NCBI RefSeq assembly: GCF_030463565.1
Contig: NC_134644.1
Span: 126,667,388-126,731,387, forward strand
DNA length: 64,000 nt
Direction: 5' to 3'
From: Pelecanus crispus
Taxonomy: Eukaryota > Chordata > Aves > Pelecaniformes > Pelecanidae
The position numbers and the translations under genes are program-made. The notes under the pieces were generated by a model. That model was given only the letters and a program-made list of their open reading frames with translations. It ran no database searches and was not told the DNA's origin. Positions 29,036-41,639 of this stretch are shown one piece after another. Each line of letters starts with the position of its first letter. Within the stretch, counting starts at the first letter, position 1.

Positions 29036-32000
29036 CACTCCCCCAGCTCTGTAAGGACAAACCCCAGCTTCCTCACCACCACCGCTTTGCCAGAAAGGTT
29101 TCCCTTGCTCGTTTCACAAATACGACCGCAGCATGTTATGTTTTACACAATGCTTACATTTGAGCCACTAAGGTTCAGCCCCGGCATGAGGCAATTCCAG
29201 TATCAACTTCATCAGGCTGAGCTCTCAGGCACCTTCCAACCTCTGAGACTGTATTTAAATCTCTATCCTTGGTTCTCTTTAGGAGCCCAGTGACACCCTC
29301 TCAGGCCAAGGAAACGTGCGCAAGTCTGAGTTCTCTGTGATTACAACATGCGCCAGTTATAACACCAGGAAATAAAAAGCCAGCAAACAAAAAGGGCACT
29401 TTTCAAACAATTTTGCATTTCTTGAAGATTTGCGCCTCCCAGAAGCTCCGAGTGACCTTCCCTGCCACAAGAAGATTTGCTACTTTTCATGGTAAAATCA
29501 CCATCCCCTCCACTGCTGAGGGCACACCAGCTCTTGCCTGAGCGTGCGTATGCCGTGGCCCCCGGCACGGGGGTCCCCAGGCCCCCTGAACCCACAGCTC
29601 CAGCAGCTCTCGCTGGTCGCTTCAGGTCTGCATCGCGGCTTGATCCAGACACTCGGTGCATGTTTTGCAGGCTCAGGAGCATCCCCCTCCGCGCAACGGG
29701 CTTGGTCCGTGAACGTCTGTAGGATTTGGCAATTCTTGCCCCGCACCTGCAACCTTCGTAACATCTCTATATGCCCGCTTCTCCCGCTTACAGCCAGCCA
29801 CTCCAGTAGCTGTTGGTGTTAATGCCTTGTATGAGCTAAATGCAGTCACCTCCCGCCCCGACGGATACTCCACCGACCTCTTTCTGAAGGCCAAGTTTCT
29901 GATCACTCCTTTGCACAAACTGTAAACCAACGCAACCTACGGGATGAGGAGGCTGGACTCCAAACCCTCCCCACCCCCAGGAAGACATTTCAATCCCCCA
30001 GCACGCAGCAATGAGCCTGACAGGGCGATGCACCATGCAGCAGCAGTACAGGAGATACCAAGACAGAACAGCTCTTCTTGCTGATGCAATGCCTCAGCCA
30101 AGCGTGCAGGTGCTCTGGCAAAGCTGCGATATTAACAGTTTTATGCTGACGTGCACACCACCACAGAGACTGCAAAGCAGACGTGGCCCCGGTCCTCGGC
30201 AACGGCGCACTCTTCAATCTGCTTATGCACCTCGGTTTTACATTTCTGCACTAGGCCTTCAGATTAGCAGATTTGGCTTACAGGTGAAGACGCAGTGAAG
30301 TCAGCTCCGCAAGCTTTTCATAGTGTAAATGGTATGAAAATCACAGACCGCAAATGGTACATACAACTTGTTCCAAAGGGAAGCACCATCAAAAGCAAAA
30401 ATTTCTGACTTGAAATATTGGCTGACTGGGTTTTATGAAGGTTGGTTTTGAGTCATATGCAATCCACATTAAGATGATGAATATTTTCCTATAGGGGAGA
30501 GACTTAAGCTTCCCTAATCCAACCAACTTGTTACTCCTAATGCCAAAAGGAAATACAGCAACACCCATGCCCTTCGCTGCTGACAAACCACCGCTGGAAT
30601 GACTGGAACACGCTGTAGCTCTTCCTGCAACTTCCATTGAATCCTGGAGCACCAGACCATGTTGTCCAATACCCTCCAGCACTTCGTCTTGGCATACTCC
30701 CTGGCGTTGCCTGTGCTGGGCTATTACAGGGAGTGCCAATTCACGTAATAACCGAAGCCAGGAACACCTAGTCCCAGAACAGCACTTACAGACAAAGCAT
30801 AAAACAATAAGCCCCTTCTTTGCTATGCCTGACTTGTACCATTCCTTACTACCATATCTTGCAACACCACCATATGATTCATCACACCACATGTGTTTTA
30901 AGATTAAGGGTTTTACTAACTGTTCAAGACACCTTAATTCCTTTGATTTTATGTATATCTTATCTGAAAGCTACGTGTAATTTAAATGGAGGGGGGAAAA
31001 AAAAAAAGCAAAAAAAAGCCAAGGCGCTAAGCTTCCTCTAGGACTTTATCCACGGATTTAAAGTTACAGCACTTGAATTCCAGTAAAGAAAAGACTAATG
31101 GTGTTTCACCTTCCAATACCTGAACTACAGAATATTCAGGAAGAGTTTATCCAGGTATGTACACAAAGGCTTCAGACCTAACAGAGTCAAAAGTTTAGAA
31201 ACTGAAACAAAGAGCTGTAAGTTTCACACCTTGTGTGGCAGAAAAGAATATGAACATTTATTAAGTATGTAAGAAATAAAAGCAAGGCAACTATTTTGCA
31301 TCTTAGCAGCCCTACCACACTACCAAGGGTTCAGTGCAGTGCAAATGGCATACGGGTTAAAGAACAGGCGAACAGGCAGTACACACTATTGTACATTAAA
31401 TCATTGCCAAACATGAAAGCAGCTCAAAGAAATCATGGATTTTTAGGTGTAAAATGGGTATGCTGCTGAACTCTTTATCTCTCATTGGAAGCCTGTGCTA
31501 CTCCTGGGAATAGGTGTTGCCAAGTTACTGGTCTCCGTCTCCAGGAGGGCATTATAATCTTCACAGGCACCATTCGGTAGCTGCAGATTTTAAATGAATT
31601 AAAAGCTTTTTCAGTAAAATGTTTCTGGAACACACCTCTGCCAGCAGGGAAAAAGGAAAAAAAACAACAAAAACAACAACCCAGGAGCAGTGGTTAGTCG
31701 CAACCTGTAGATTGGTTTTTCATTCTATTGTCTTGATGGAAACAGCAGACCACAAGGTAAAGGAGGAAAGAAGAGCAAGCAAGGAGGAGATGCTCCTGAG
31801 ATTATACTTTAATGGCAGAACACACAGTGTAAACAGTTGGGAGTTTCAAAGCTGCTCAGCACGTAAGGAAGAAATCAAGCCATGTGGATACAGTATATCT
31901 TGAGGATTTTTGCCTTCAGATCAGAGACACTTGTCTGTCTGCCCAATACACGAGAACCGTCACCTGCCACACCACAGTACACCACAGCCAGCCACACCTA

Positions 32001-32893
32001 GAGTGGGAAATCAGATCACAGCCACTGCCCAGGGTCTGGGCATATCTGAAACATCTTTCCTGGTCCCCTCGAAAGCTTTGCCCTACCCCCACATGATTCC
32101 TTTTAAAGATTTATTCAATAGCAGACTACTGAGACACCCTGCCCTAGCTTCTCGAAAGAAGGAGGTCATTCAAGACAATTAAAGCACGGATAGCAGCATT
32201 CAGACCTTAAAAGAATAAGTCTCTTTGTAGTTTCAAAGTATTGTTCAGCTGCACAGATAACCCGCATTTGTGGAGTGACGCAATACAAAATTTTCATTAT
32301 GTACACGGCCACGCTGTTCTATTGAGTACGATGTTCTTTGATAAGCTGCGAGGGTGCTTGGTTTCCAGATATTTGGAACCAGAATAAGCCCTACAGTAAT
32401 GTGCTGCATGGAACAATAGTCCCCTGACCGTGTCCGGGGTAGACGGACGTCACCATGAAAAGTTCTGAAATGGGAGAGAAAAAGAGAACCTGAAATAAAA
32501 TAAATAAATAAGAAAATAAAATCTTATCATCCCCGGGAGCACTGGCAGCATGAACTCACTATTCACCCACTACTGATATTCTGAAGAGTTCACTCAGGGG
32601 TAAGAAAGAAGAAATCACCCTTTAAATTTGTTACCTATTTTGTAGATTTTTTTCTTTCTTTATAGCCACTAATTCTGTCATTTCATCTTACAACAACCAC
32701 ACATTTACAATGCATAGATGGAGTCTCAGTGGCTCATTGCGATCCCTGATCTCCCTTCCAGAAAGTTCAGCGTGGTTTCCCCACCATGCACAGTAGGGAA
32801 TCACTTCTCTGTGAGTTGAGGACAAGTGCCACTATGTTTGATCCCAAGAGCACCAGTTTCCATAACATAACCTTTTTTTTTAGAGCATGTATA

Positions 32894-32935
32894 AATAAAT
32901 TTGTCCCATGTGAAAAAAAAAAAAAAAAAAAAAAA
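32894..32935 (+). repeat. AATAAA followed by a 23-A tract
   Basis: AATAAA at 32894-32899, 13 nt of spacer, then 23 A at 32913-32935 on the plus strand. This is the arrangement of a genome-encoded poly(A) tail after a polyadenylation signal, as left by retroposition. I recognise no parent gene in the upstream sequence, and a simple A-tract is an equal alternative. Confidence 0.5.
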
Positions 32936-35900
32936 TCAGAGGACCACATGCCCTCTTAATCCCAGAAACTTTAGTCTTTGTACACAAGCTGTGAATTTCT
33001 GTCAACTCTTCCGGTTCATACCCAGCCAGTGGGTGAAAACTACCTACTAGCAAAGGCTGCTCTTTACTTGTGGAAACGCAGTAACGGGGCCAGGGGAAAG
33101 GGAGCCCCACTGAGAAAAAGAATGACAGACTCTTGGAGCCCAAAGGGAGCAGTGAGCTTATGAAGAAAAGCTTGGCCTGAAGGTCAGCTCTATGCAAAGC
33201 AATATTTTCCAGATCTTAACCTTGATAGCGTTTCTCTTTTACCCTCCAAAATTATCCTTAGAAAAATAATTACCAGAAATTTAAAGCCTTGAGATAATCA
33301 CGCACAAAGTCATTTTGGCATTAGCAACAAAATACATAGTTTTGCTTTTAGCCTTTTCTAGCGATGACCTGAAGACAGCCAACCCAAGCCTCACGCGCAT
33401 CCGTGTTTTCTCAGAGCCCAGTGACGCTCACCTTTTGCCCTGTTGCAACCACCACACTCCGATAAGATCTCTTTCTGCTGCGGGTTCCCAGAGTGAAATC
33501 TTTTCCCCACGGCACCCACCCATGAGCCTCTTGGTGTCACCAGGGTGGGACTCAGCTGTGACAAGGCAGATCAGGATGGTGTGGGAGCGAGGACAGGAAA
33601 AACACAACATAAAGCTCACTCCTCTCTTGCTCTTCGAGTCTTGCTTCTTTTCATCTGAAACAGCCCACTCAGTGAATTCCACAGCATGAGATAAAGTCCA
33701 TTCATTTTCTTTGGTATGGTGTTTAGCACTCTTCTAGCAGTTTTGTATTTGAGTTATCCTTCAGAAATATTTAAGCCATTATGTATGTTGGGGAAAAAAA
33801 ACCCAACAGAAAAAACATTTGCTTCCTCTCAAGAGTGACAGCTCTTTTTTTTTTTTTTTGCAGTCTAGTTGTTCAATTAATATAACAATATTCACCAGCA
33901 AAGTATTAAAACTCATGAACAGACTAAAACAAACAAAACTTGACTTATGACTTAACAGCATCCAAAAGCATAGCCTGGAACACAACTAAACAGTCTTAAA
34001 ATTTCATCTGAAAAAACAGAAGCTGACATATTTATCATTTCTAGATGGATAAGGTAGGCACTGTTGCCTAACTACTTCCAACTATATCTTGATGTAACGA
34101 CAGACTACTTCCTCCCATTCCTCCTTTATCCCAGACCATCAAGAAAACCCCTCCCTTCTTAGCAGAGGACCAAATTTAGTGTGCATAAATATTTCACAAC
34201 TTCATCTTGTCAAGAAATCAAACTACTTAAGGGCATTCTTCCAGGAGCTGCACATCCAAACTCGAAGAATAAAACTGCATTCATCATACCCATTCTCCCC
34301 CTTCAAACTGAAAGGCCTGAAGGTTAAGCAACAGTGAGAAACTGGAGGTCTTGTGTGGGTATCATCTAAGAACATTATCCACCAAGTGCTAAACTCCATT
34401 AAGAAATGTAGAAACAACACAGTCAGGCTGGCATCTTCTGAAGAAAATATATCTCCAGCTTTTCAATCCTCTGCTATGTCCTGGTCCTCCAGAAGAAACA
34501 AATTCTGGCTTTCACAAAACCTCATGATGGCTGAAACAACCAGCCTAGAAACAACTCACTGCTACAGACAGAAGCCAACCATGAAATCAAAAGGTGACTG
34601 AAGACAGACATCTACAGGTGGTTTGATATCCAACAGCATGAAACACATGCAGCTTCCACTGCTCTGGAGAGGAATTCAGCACCTAAAGAAGAGACAAGGC
34701 CATTTCTGTGCAACTGAACCCTGACCCATCGATGAGTATCTGCAGGCTGTACCTACAGCGGTGTGGAGGAGGTAAGAGCTGCATCCTGATAAAACTGGCA
34801 CAAGACCCTACTTTGTTAACAGAGGTAGCCTTAAACTTCCTGAGCACTGGATGACACGCATTTGGATTGGACTCTGCATTTATTTTCTCCAATACTGCAT
34901 CAAGAAATGCTCTGACAGAGCTCCACTTGTTAGCTCTGCAAGACAAGGACAGGGATGCAGAGCAACCATCCCAGGACAGCAGGTGCTCCAGTCATTTCCT
35001 CAAACACTGCACATTCCCAACTTTCCTCCTTTTGGAGGCTACGCGCAGATTCATGGTTGCTTTCTCTCACTGCAAGAGAACCTCCTTTAGAAAGGGAAAA
35101 AGCGTTCTCTTCATACCACCAAGCCCATGGCGTCTGTGTTCTTTATAAAATATTGATTTGTCTGTCATCTGTAGTCCCAGAAGTTAAAAGGTATGTCCAT
35201 AGCAGTAGGTAAAAGCAGACCCAAGAGCCTCTGCGTGCACGCTGAGCTGGCCAGACCTCAACCGGCCCCAACCCAAAGCCCTTAGCACAGTGCTATACCT
35301 GAGCCCACCTCCTACCAGGCTTTAGTGTGGGCTTGAACCATTACTTGCAGGACACCTACACCAACAGCTGCCTCATGTCTGGCCATTTCAGGACATGGGC
35401 AAAAGAGCTCAGGTCTGCTGACATCCACTTGCCTGGGCATATGCTTCAAGTGTGACACATGGGACAAAAAAGCCTTTGTGCAAAATCCACATCGTCTTTG
35501 TCTCCCCGACAATTATGGGATATTTCCACCACCAGGTCTGACACAAGCCCCCTCCCCAGAAAAAAAGAATTACTTGCTTCAAAACCCATAAACTTTCTCC
35601 ACCTGCAAAGCTCTTTCAGGTCCCTTCCAATAAAGAAAGACAAGAGGAGCAGGGAGATTGGGACGTATAAGATGCAGAGAGGGAAATTAGTAAGTCATCA
35701 ATACATACGTTCTGTTAAAGCCTGAATCACTGCCAGGAATCTCAAGTAAATTGACAGCCTTAAGTGCAGTGACTGGAGGCCATCTTAGCTGTTCCTAGTG
35801 ACAGAAGGCATTACCATGAGGAACTCCTTAACATACCAGCTTTGCCATTCTCACAGGACAATATACATTCGACAGCATGAAAAACAGCCAGCTGCAGTTA

Positions 35901-36766
35901 AAAAGGCAAAGAAGCTTTTCTTTAACCTGCTCCTGAGTGCCAGCTCTGAAGAAGCACTACAAGGGACAGGAAAAGTACTGCATAATCAAGGGACAAAGTC
36001 AAGAAAGCCCTTGGCTGGATTACGGGAACTGCAGTTAAGTCATAAACCAATCCTCGTCTTGACCTGCACACCGGGGAGTAACAGAGGACGATGCCTGCGC
36101 TCATTTTTAACTTTCCAAACCAATACAAAACTTTGTAAGAGAACTGTTCTCGTGTAAGTGCAAAGTAGTTTCATATGCTAACAAATTAAAAAGCCTGGAA
36201 ATTTTTCCCAATTTGTGAGCAATCTTCTGCATTCCCTTAGAGACGGGAGAGTTGGACAGTTTTCACGGAGCTACCACGCAAGGCGCATACACACTCTTAT
36301 AAAGCAGCTGTCTGAGCCTTTTTAAAAAATTCCCCGTATTTCCCCAGTTCTCTGTGCTGACACGTTACTTTCCAAGACACGTATCTAGGGAAGGTAAAAT
36401 GCTGCCGTGGTAGCTATTCGGTCAGCCTCATTTCTTATCTGCTGGAGTAAACAAAAAGCTGCAGACTTGGAAACTGCAGGTGAGCACCCAAGCGAACAGT
36501 AATAAAAAAGTTATCTGGAGACTGCAAAGGCTCCCTTAGGGTACTCCCTTTTTACAGGTCCGTGGCTTTTCTAGCTAAGTGCTGCATTTGGGATTTAGCC
36601 CACTTGGTTGTTTAATACCCATTCTCATTTGGCCTTGGTGGAGCATCACTTCCCCACAGTATGAGGTCTCCAGTGGCGAAGGCTGACCTTCTGCGTTTTA
36701 ATTTGAGACTTTCTCAGGGGCAGGCAGCTGACAGCAACCATGCTTCCCTGGACACACACGGTTAAA

Positions 36767-36782
36767 GGGGCGGGGGGGGGGG
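36767..36782 (+). repeat. G-tract (4 G, C, 11 G) at the CpG island edge
   Basis: Plus-strand G-run with one C at the intron-1 side of the GAREM1 CpG island. It contains a GC-box-like core and is a possible quadruplex or Sp1-type site. Confidence 0.85.
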
Positions 36783-37025
36783 TGCTGTTATTACCCCGAT
36801 ATTTTGATGCAAAGCAACGCACGGACTCCGCCGCAAGCCGAAGCCTCGCAGCGGCAGCCGGTAACGGCGGATGGGGGTGTGAGGACCGCAGGGAGAGCAG
36901 TGCGGGGAGCCGCGGGAGGGCAGGGGGTGCAGCCGGGGGTCTGACAGCCCGCCCCGGCAGCGGCCCCCGCCGCCCGCCCGCAGCCCGCCCGGCCCCGCCG
37001 CCCGCCCGCCCGCCGCCCCACGCAC

Positions 37026-37146
37026 CGCTGTCCAGCCGGGCGATCTGGGGGAGCCGGTAGGTGCTGACGAGCAGGTCCAGGGGGACGGCCACCGCGCTCC
37101 ACTTCACGTCCTTGAGGCTGCAGCCCAGCGGCGGGCCGGGGTCCAT
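37026..37146 (-). CDS. GAREM1: GAREM1 coding exon 1 (start codon and N-terminus of the CABIT domain)
   Basis: First coding exon of GAREM1, a cytoplasmic adaptor that acts downstream of EGF-receptor activation, binds GRB2 and supports SHP2-dependent ERK signalling (family knowledge). It encodes residues 1-40 plus the first base of codon 41. The protein starts MDPGPPLGCSLKDVKW and ends STYRLPQIARLDS, close to the mammalian N-terminus as I remember it. The ATG at 37146-37144 has a good initiation context (A at -3, G at +4). The exon ends in a phase-1 donor, G followed by GTGCGTGG, so codon 41 (Gly) is split. The exon sits inside a CpG island. The frame remains open upstream of the ATG with no other ATG, but homology supports this start. 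Identity is near certain; the transcription start is not visible. Confidence 0.95.
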
Positions 37147-37307
37147 CTTCCCAGCCCGGGGAGAGGAGGGAGGGAGAGGGAGCCAGACAGGCAGCGCCGG
37201 CGGGGCTGCGGCCAGCGGGGAGGGGAGCGGAGGGAGGGGGCCCGCCTCGCTCAGCGCCGGCCGCCGCGGGACATGCCGGGCTAGGCAGAAGGGGAGGCCT
37301 GCCGGGC

Positions 37308-37308
<1 letters not shown>

Positions 37309-37350
<42 letters not shown>
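37309..37350 (-). repeat. (GCT)14 trinucleotide repeat, (AGC/CAG)14 on the GAREM1 strand
   Basis: Forty-two uninterrupted bases of GCT on the plus strand, about 160 bp upstream of the GAREM1 ATG. On the transcribed sense it is AGC/CAG and would probably lie in the 5' untranslated region. In the frame of the GAREM1 ATG it would read as 14 serines; in another frame, as glutamines. It is pure, so it may be length-variable. Confidence 0.95.
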
Positions 37351-37352
<2 letters not shown>

Positions 37353-37860
37353 CGCCGCCCCCCGGGACCGGCTGGGGCCGCCCGCCGCCGCCGCCGCGCC
37401 TGGCCCAGGAAGCGCCATCCCAGCACTGAGTAATCAACAGGGTGCGAGCAACGCCTGCGCAGCTGCCGCTCCTCCCCGCGCCGAAAAGGAAAGTGCCGGG
37501 CCGCCCGCCCGCCCGCCCGCCCGGCGGGGAGCGCCGCCGCCGCCGCCAAGCCTGTCCCTCTCACTCCACCCTCCGACCGCTCTCCCGACGTGCAGCCCCG
37601 CCGCCGCCAAGGGCCCCGCCGGGGGGAGCCGTCGGGCGGCCCCGCAGGTGTCCGTCTGTCCGCCCCGCAACCCCCGCGCCCCGCGAAGCGGGCCGGCACA
37701 GCGCGGCGAGAGGCGGGGGGCGCGGGGTGCCGGTGCGCGGCGCCCCTCGGAGGGGGTGGGTTTGGGCGCGCTGCCCCCCTGCAGAAGGGGTGGTGGATAA
37801 AACGCCTCGCTGCGTTTACCGCAGCCGTTTTAGGCAAGCGGCTTGCGTCGCGCCTTCGCG

Positions 37861-40800
37861 CTGTTTAGTTTAGCGTAGGAGCTTTGCCCGTGAAATTCGC
37901 CCTGCGTTTGAAAAAAATCCCATTCGGTGTCAACTTTGAGGAGGTATCTCTTATTTCACCTTTCGCTTGTGAACCGTGGATGGGTACTTAAAGTAGTTGG
38001 AGTAATGCACGGAAGTTAGAGGAAAACCTTATTTCTATCATTGTTACTGCACATGCAAGTATTACATACCTTGCGTATTCGAGGGTCTTCAGACCACGGG
38101 AAAATTTGAAATCGGCTACTAGTTCTCTTTTCAAAGTGCCTTATGGGATGAAGTCTTGTATGATCTTCAGAAGATATTTAACGTTACCATTTTTTATGCA
38201 TTTTTACCTCCAGACTGCTAGACTGCAGAAACTCTGGGAAATTAAAGCAGAAAAACTAGCTCCTGGGTGGTTGCGTTGTACTGTGCTTAAGTTTATTTCG
38301 TCCACTTTTGTGTCAAAACCGATTATTTTATTGCACTAAACGTGGCTACATTTAAGGATGTACTGTTGACCAGAAGCATGAAAGTGCCCTTTAGTGATTT
38401 GTACGACGACCGAAAACGTGCACAGCTAACACCTCTCTCCAGGCTCCGTCTTCCGCGGTATGAGAGCTACCTTTGAGGCTGCTGGGGATGGCAGAGCTCG
38501 GGGAAAGGCTGCTGCTGGAAGAGCTCTCCTCGCCGCTCGCCCTTCCTCACGCGCCTGGTGACGGGGCCGGCCGCCACCGCGTGCCTTTGGAGCTGCTGGT
38601 GCCAGCAGCACCGCGAGCACGAGGAGGGCTGAGACAGACACGCTCTTGTTCTGCTCTGCTGCAAACAGAGACTGGGACTTTATCCATGCTCTCCAAGATG
38701 AAACAAAGACCGTGGAAGCCAGTCGGCACAGAGGATTACAGAAAACCCAAGTTATCTTGCTTCAAGTGGATCTGGGTTGGTTTGAACTGCATCCGACGTG
38801 GGGCCGTGCTTTAGCTACACAGTCGGGCACTGGGATTTCCCAGCGCTGTGGAAAACCTCCATTCTCTACACTCAGTCGTGCTGCTGTTAGGGCCTACCTA
38901 CCCGAATAGTTAACTTTAACAACATGACGCTGGATTTTTTCTGAAGTAGCTTCCCTTTTACGAAGTTCACCAAATGCTTTGAACAACTTAAGTGAATTAA
39001 GCTACTGAAGTGCAAAGTAATACAATAGCCAAGAGCATTATTGTTGAAATATGGAAAGCAAAAGCATGGTTTTAACTCATTCAGGTTTGACAAGGTTATT
39101 GGGTGCAGTGTATAAGGCAAAGCAGATCGGGTCAGACGGGGATTCACCAGGACTGGAAGCACTAGTCTGTCAAGAACTGTTTTTAAACATTATCTTGGGT
39201 GCCATTAATTCCAGGATAGATACCATCTCACAGCGTATGCTTCTCTCAGACATCACACACTTCTGCTGTCTGGGAAGAAATGAATCTTTCACACAGAAAC
39301 AGTTACTGCTGATTTTTCTTTAAAGATTTTTTTCATTCTTCAGATGGTTTTAGATGTCCTACGGCTTTTAAGTCTGTCTTCATGTAACTGTGTTTGTGTT
39401 CTCTCCAACCAGTGGAAACCCAACCCACTCTTACCCGTCCTACTGGAACGAGATGCTTTTTTTTTAAAATGTAACTTCCAGATACTATCTAAATTTCATT
39501 CAGTTTATTTCCAGGCAAAGAGACATCATAAAGCTTAATAGTATTTAAATGTCTCGCTGGAGCTCTTAGAGCGACTTTGTTATGTGTCCTAACGCTACTA
39601 TAGCTCAACTTCCTTGAAATATATTCTAATATTACATACAGAGTATTCAAATCACCAGCACATATGAATCTTAGATGATTTCTTGTTTGAACTGCACCTT
39701 ATGTATAATTAACACTTTAGATATAATAATTTCTCTGATGTCTAGCAATGCCTTAGTCCCTTAGTGTGGTCTCTTACCAGAGTCTCCTACGGGTGCAAAA
39801 TGCTAACGAAGCCTTGAGACCTCGAGAGCAATCCCTGCGAGCAGATCCACTGCAGGACCAGGGCCTCACTTAACACAACATCTTACTTTTTGTGTATGTG
39901 CCTTTTGGGCGGCATTCAGAGACAGTCTTTATGTATCAACAGCACATTGTCACCATAAAAAACAGTGGCAGGGGGGCTCGGAATAATTCCTGAAATTATT
40001 GTTAAATGCATTTTGAATTGACTGACTTTCATGTTGATTTCACAACACATTTTTGCATCAGGCTGTAGACTCTCTAGTGTGTATTTATTCCATCACCAAG
40101 AAAATGATTTTTAAAGCATTTTGGATCATTATCCATTCATATCTATGCTAACATGTGAAATGGAGGTGTTCACAGCAAAAAGATTTTAGTATGAATCTGG
40201 TAGTATGCTTTACACTGTAGTACGCACCCACCAAGTAAAACTCCGAGCATTATACAGTACGTTTCATGTGAAGCCATCGTAGTATTTCTTTAAAAACCTC
40301 CATGAATTTGCATTCCTTCTTCCTACATGTGATTTGCCTTTATATCAAAGGCCTGATTTTCATAATAAATATTTACAAGTCTAATGGGAAACAGGGGATG
40401 CAGCAATCATTTCAGAATTGGATCCTAAATACATACCTTTCTCTGAGGCGAGGGGGAAAGGGGAAAGAGAATAATGCATTTGATATAGTTGATGTCTGTG
40501 CATCTCATGTTTTGAAAGAGAATGCTATTCCTGTCTTACTGGCAAAATCGAGGCAAGCTTTGCTCATGTAAGGTATTCTAAAGAGATCTGAGGGTCTGGC
40601 GTGAACATTCACCTTTTATCTTCTATTTCACTGTAAGAGGTGCCCTCCTTTCGCCAGTCAAATCCCTTATTTAACGTTTATTTATTCTAAAAATTCCATC
40701 TGTGGGAATTTGTGCGACACTATCATCCAGCCAGCTTTGGAGAGAACTAAATGAAGATAATGCTCTCAACTTACATCCTATTTTCTAGTTTTCTAGAAAA

Positions 40801-41639
40801 CACCTCCAAATGCAGAGTGTCCCAGTTTGGTGGGAGGTTTTTTGGTCCTTTCTAGTGAGAGTGCTGGTTTTTCCCCAGTGGCGCACTCCTGTGAACGTAG
40901 TCCACAATGGACATGCTTAGAAAAAGGCAGTTGTTTTGCTCCAGGAGAGCAAAAGATGCAAAGAGGAGAGCACTCATGCTACCTGGAGTGTTAGGTGAAG
41001 CATGCTGGATCAGCTAGCAGGGGTGAGGCATCCTGCAAACACTGCATGGGATACTAAATATCTGCATCTTCCTGAGGTGGGCCAGTGACTGGATCATACC
41101 TAAGCCACAAGTAGTAGAAAACACTGCGAGAAGGAAAAATGTATAAAGAAATTCCTGTATTTGAAATTCTGATTAGTTATACAGAGAAGAAATTAAAACT
41201 GCACATCAATCTGACCCTCTTTTATCTATTTTAATTGTTAGGAAGAAGAGGAGGAAGTAAATGGAGACTTAAACTCAGGGAACTAGTAGCTAAACTTCTG
41301 CAAGTTTAGGACAGCTTCAAGTTCGTCGGAGATCCACTGTTGAAGGCAGAACGGCAGAATTTGATCTACACAGAGGAAGGAGAGGAAGTGAAATAAGACT
41401 ACTTGGCTGAATTCTAGGATCTTCGATGATCTCGAAGAAAGTAGGAAGTACGTCAAATTACTAAATTATGAATAAATGTATAGACTATGTATGGACAAAA
41501 CCAGAAAGGTAAGGTCCCAAAATGTTAGAAAATTGGATTTAGAAGATAGCAAGGATGTTGGAAAGATGCATAGGAAGAAGACCAAGGAAAAAAATTGGTC
41601 TGTTATTCCATAGAGGGGGAAATCTATTTAATCATCACC
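37861..41639. other. Intergenic region upstream of GAREM1
   Basis: Apart from the GC patch at 38.45-38.64 kb, this is AT-rich DNA with no recognised exon, RNA gene or repeat family. Open frames up to 113 codons show no homology I can name. Confidence 0.6.
38450..38640. promoter_or_regulatory. Small GC-rich patch upstream of GAREM1
   Basis: About 190 bp of GC- and CpG-enriched sequence about 1.3 kb upstream of the GAREM1 ATG, separated from the main island by AT-rich DNA. It might be an upstream non-coding exon, a divergent promoter-associated transcript or a secondary regulatory element. Open frames cross it on both strands, but none resembles a known protein, and the minus-strand one starts at GTG rather than ATG. 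Confidence 0.35.

Larger units (their letters stand above)
36760..37860. promoter_or_regulatory. GAREM1: CpG island promoter of GAREM1
   Basis: About 1.1 kb that is strongly GC-rich and dense in CpG, in sharp contrast to the AT-rich flanks. It covers GAREM1 exon 1, the 5' untranslated region and the presumed promoter. It contains runs of CCCG (about 37500-37524), CCG (about 37530-37550), a GCT run, and GC-box-like GGGGCGGGG at its left edge. No TATA box is obvious, as expected for a broad CpG-island promoter. Large open frames on both strands here (up to 348 codons) result from the low stop-codon density and are not annotated. Confidence 0.85.

Noticed and set aside
36791-37837. 348-codon minus-strand open frame with a polyglutamine run
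   Set aside because: It starts at TTG, lies in a CpG island with few stop codons, is out of frame with GAREM1, and has no recognisable domain.
36740-37873. Several plus-strand open frames of 90-143 codons
   Set aside because: They are antisense to GAREM1 exon 1 in GC-rich DNA, with a composition of Pro/Arg/Ala/Gly only; chance frames.
38426-38641. Minus-strand 71-codon frame resembling a secreted peptide precursor
   Set aside because: The start is GTG, not ATG. The hydrophobic stretch is short and lies in a GC-rich patch; no homologue recognised.
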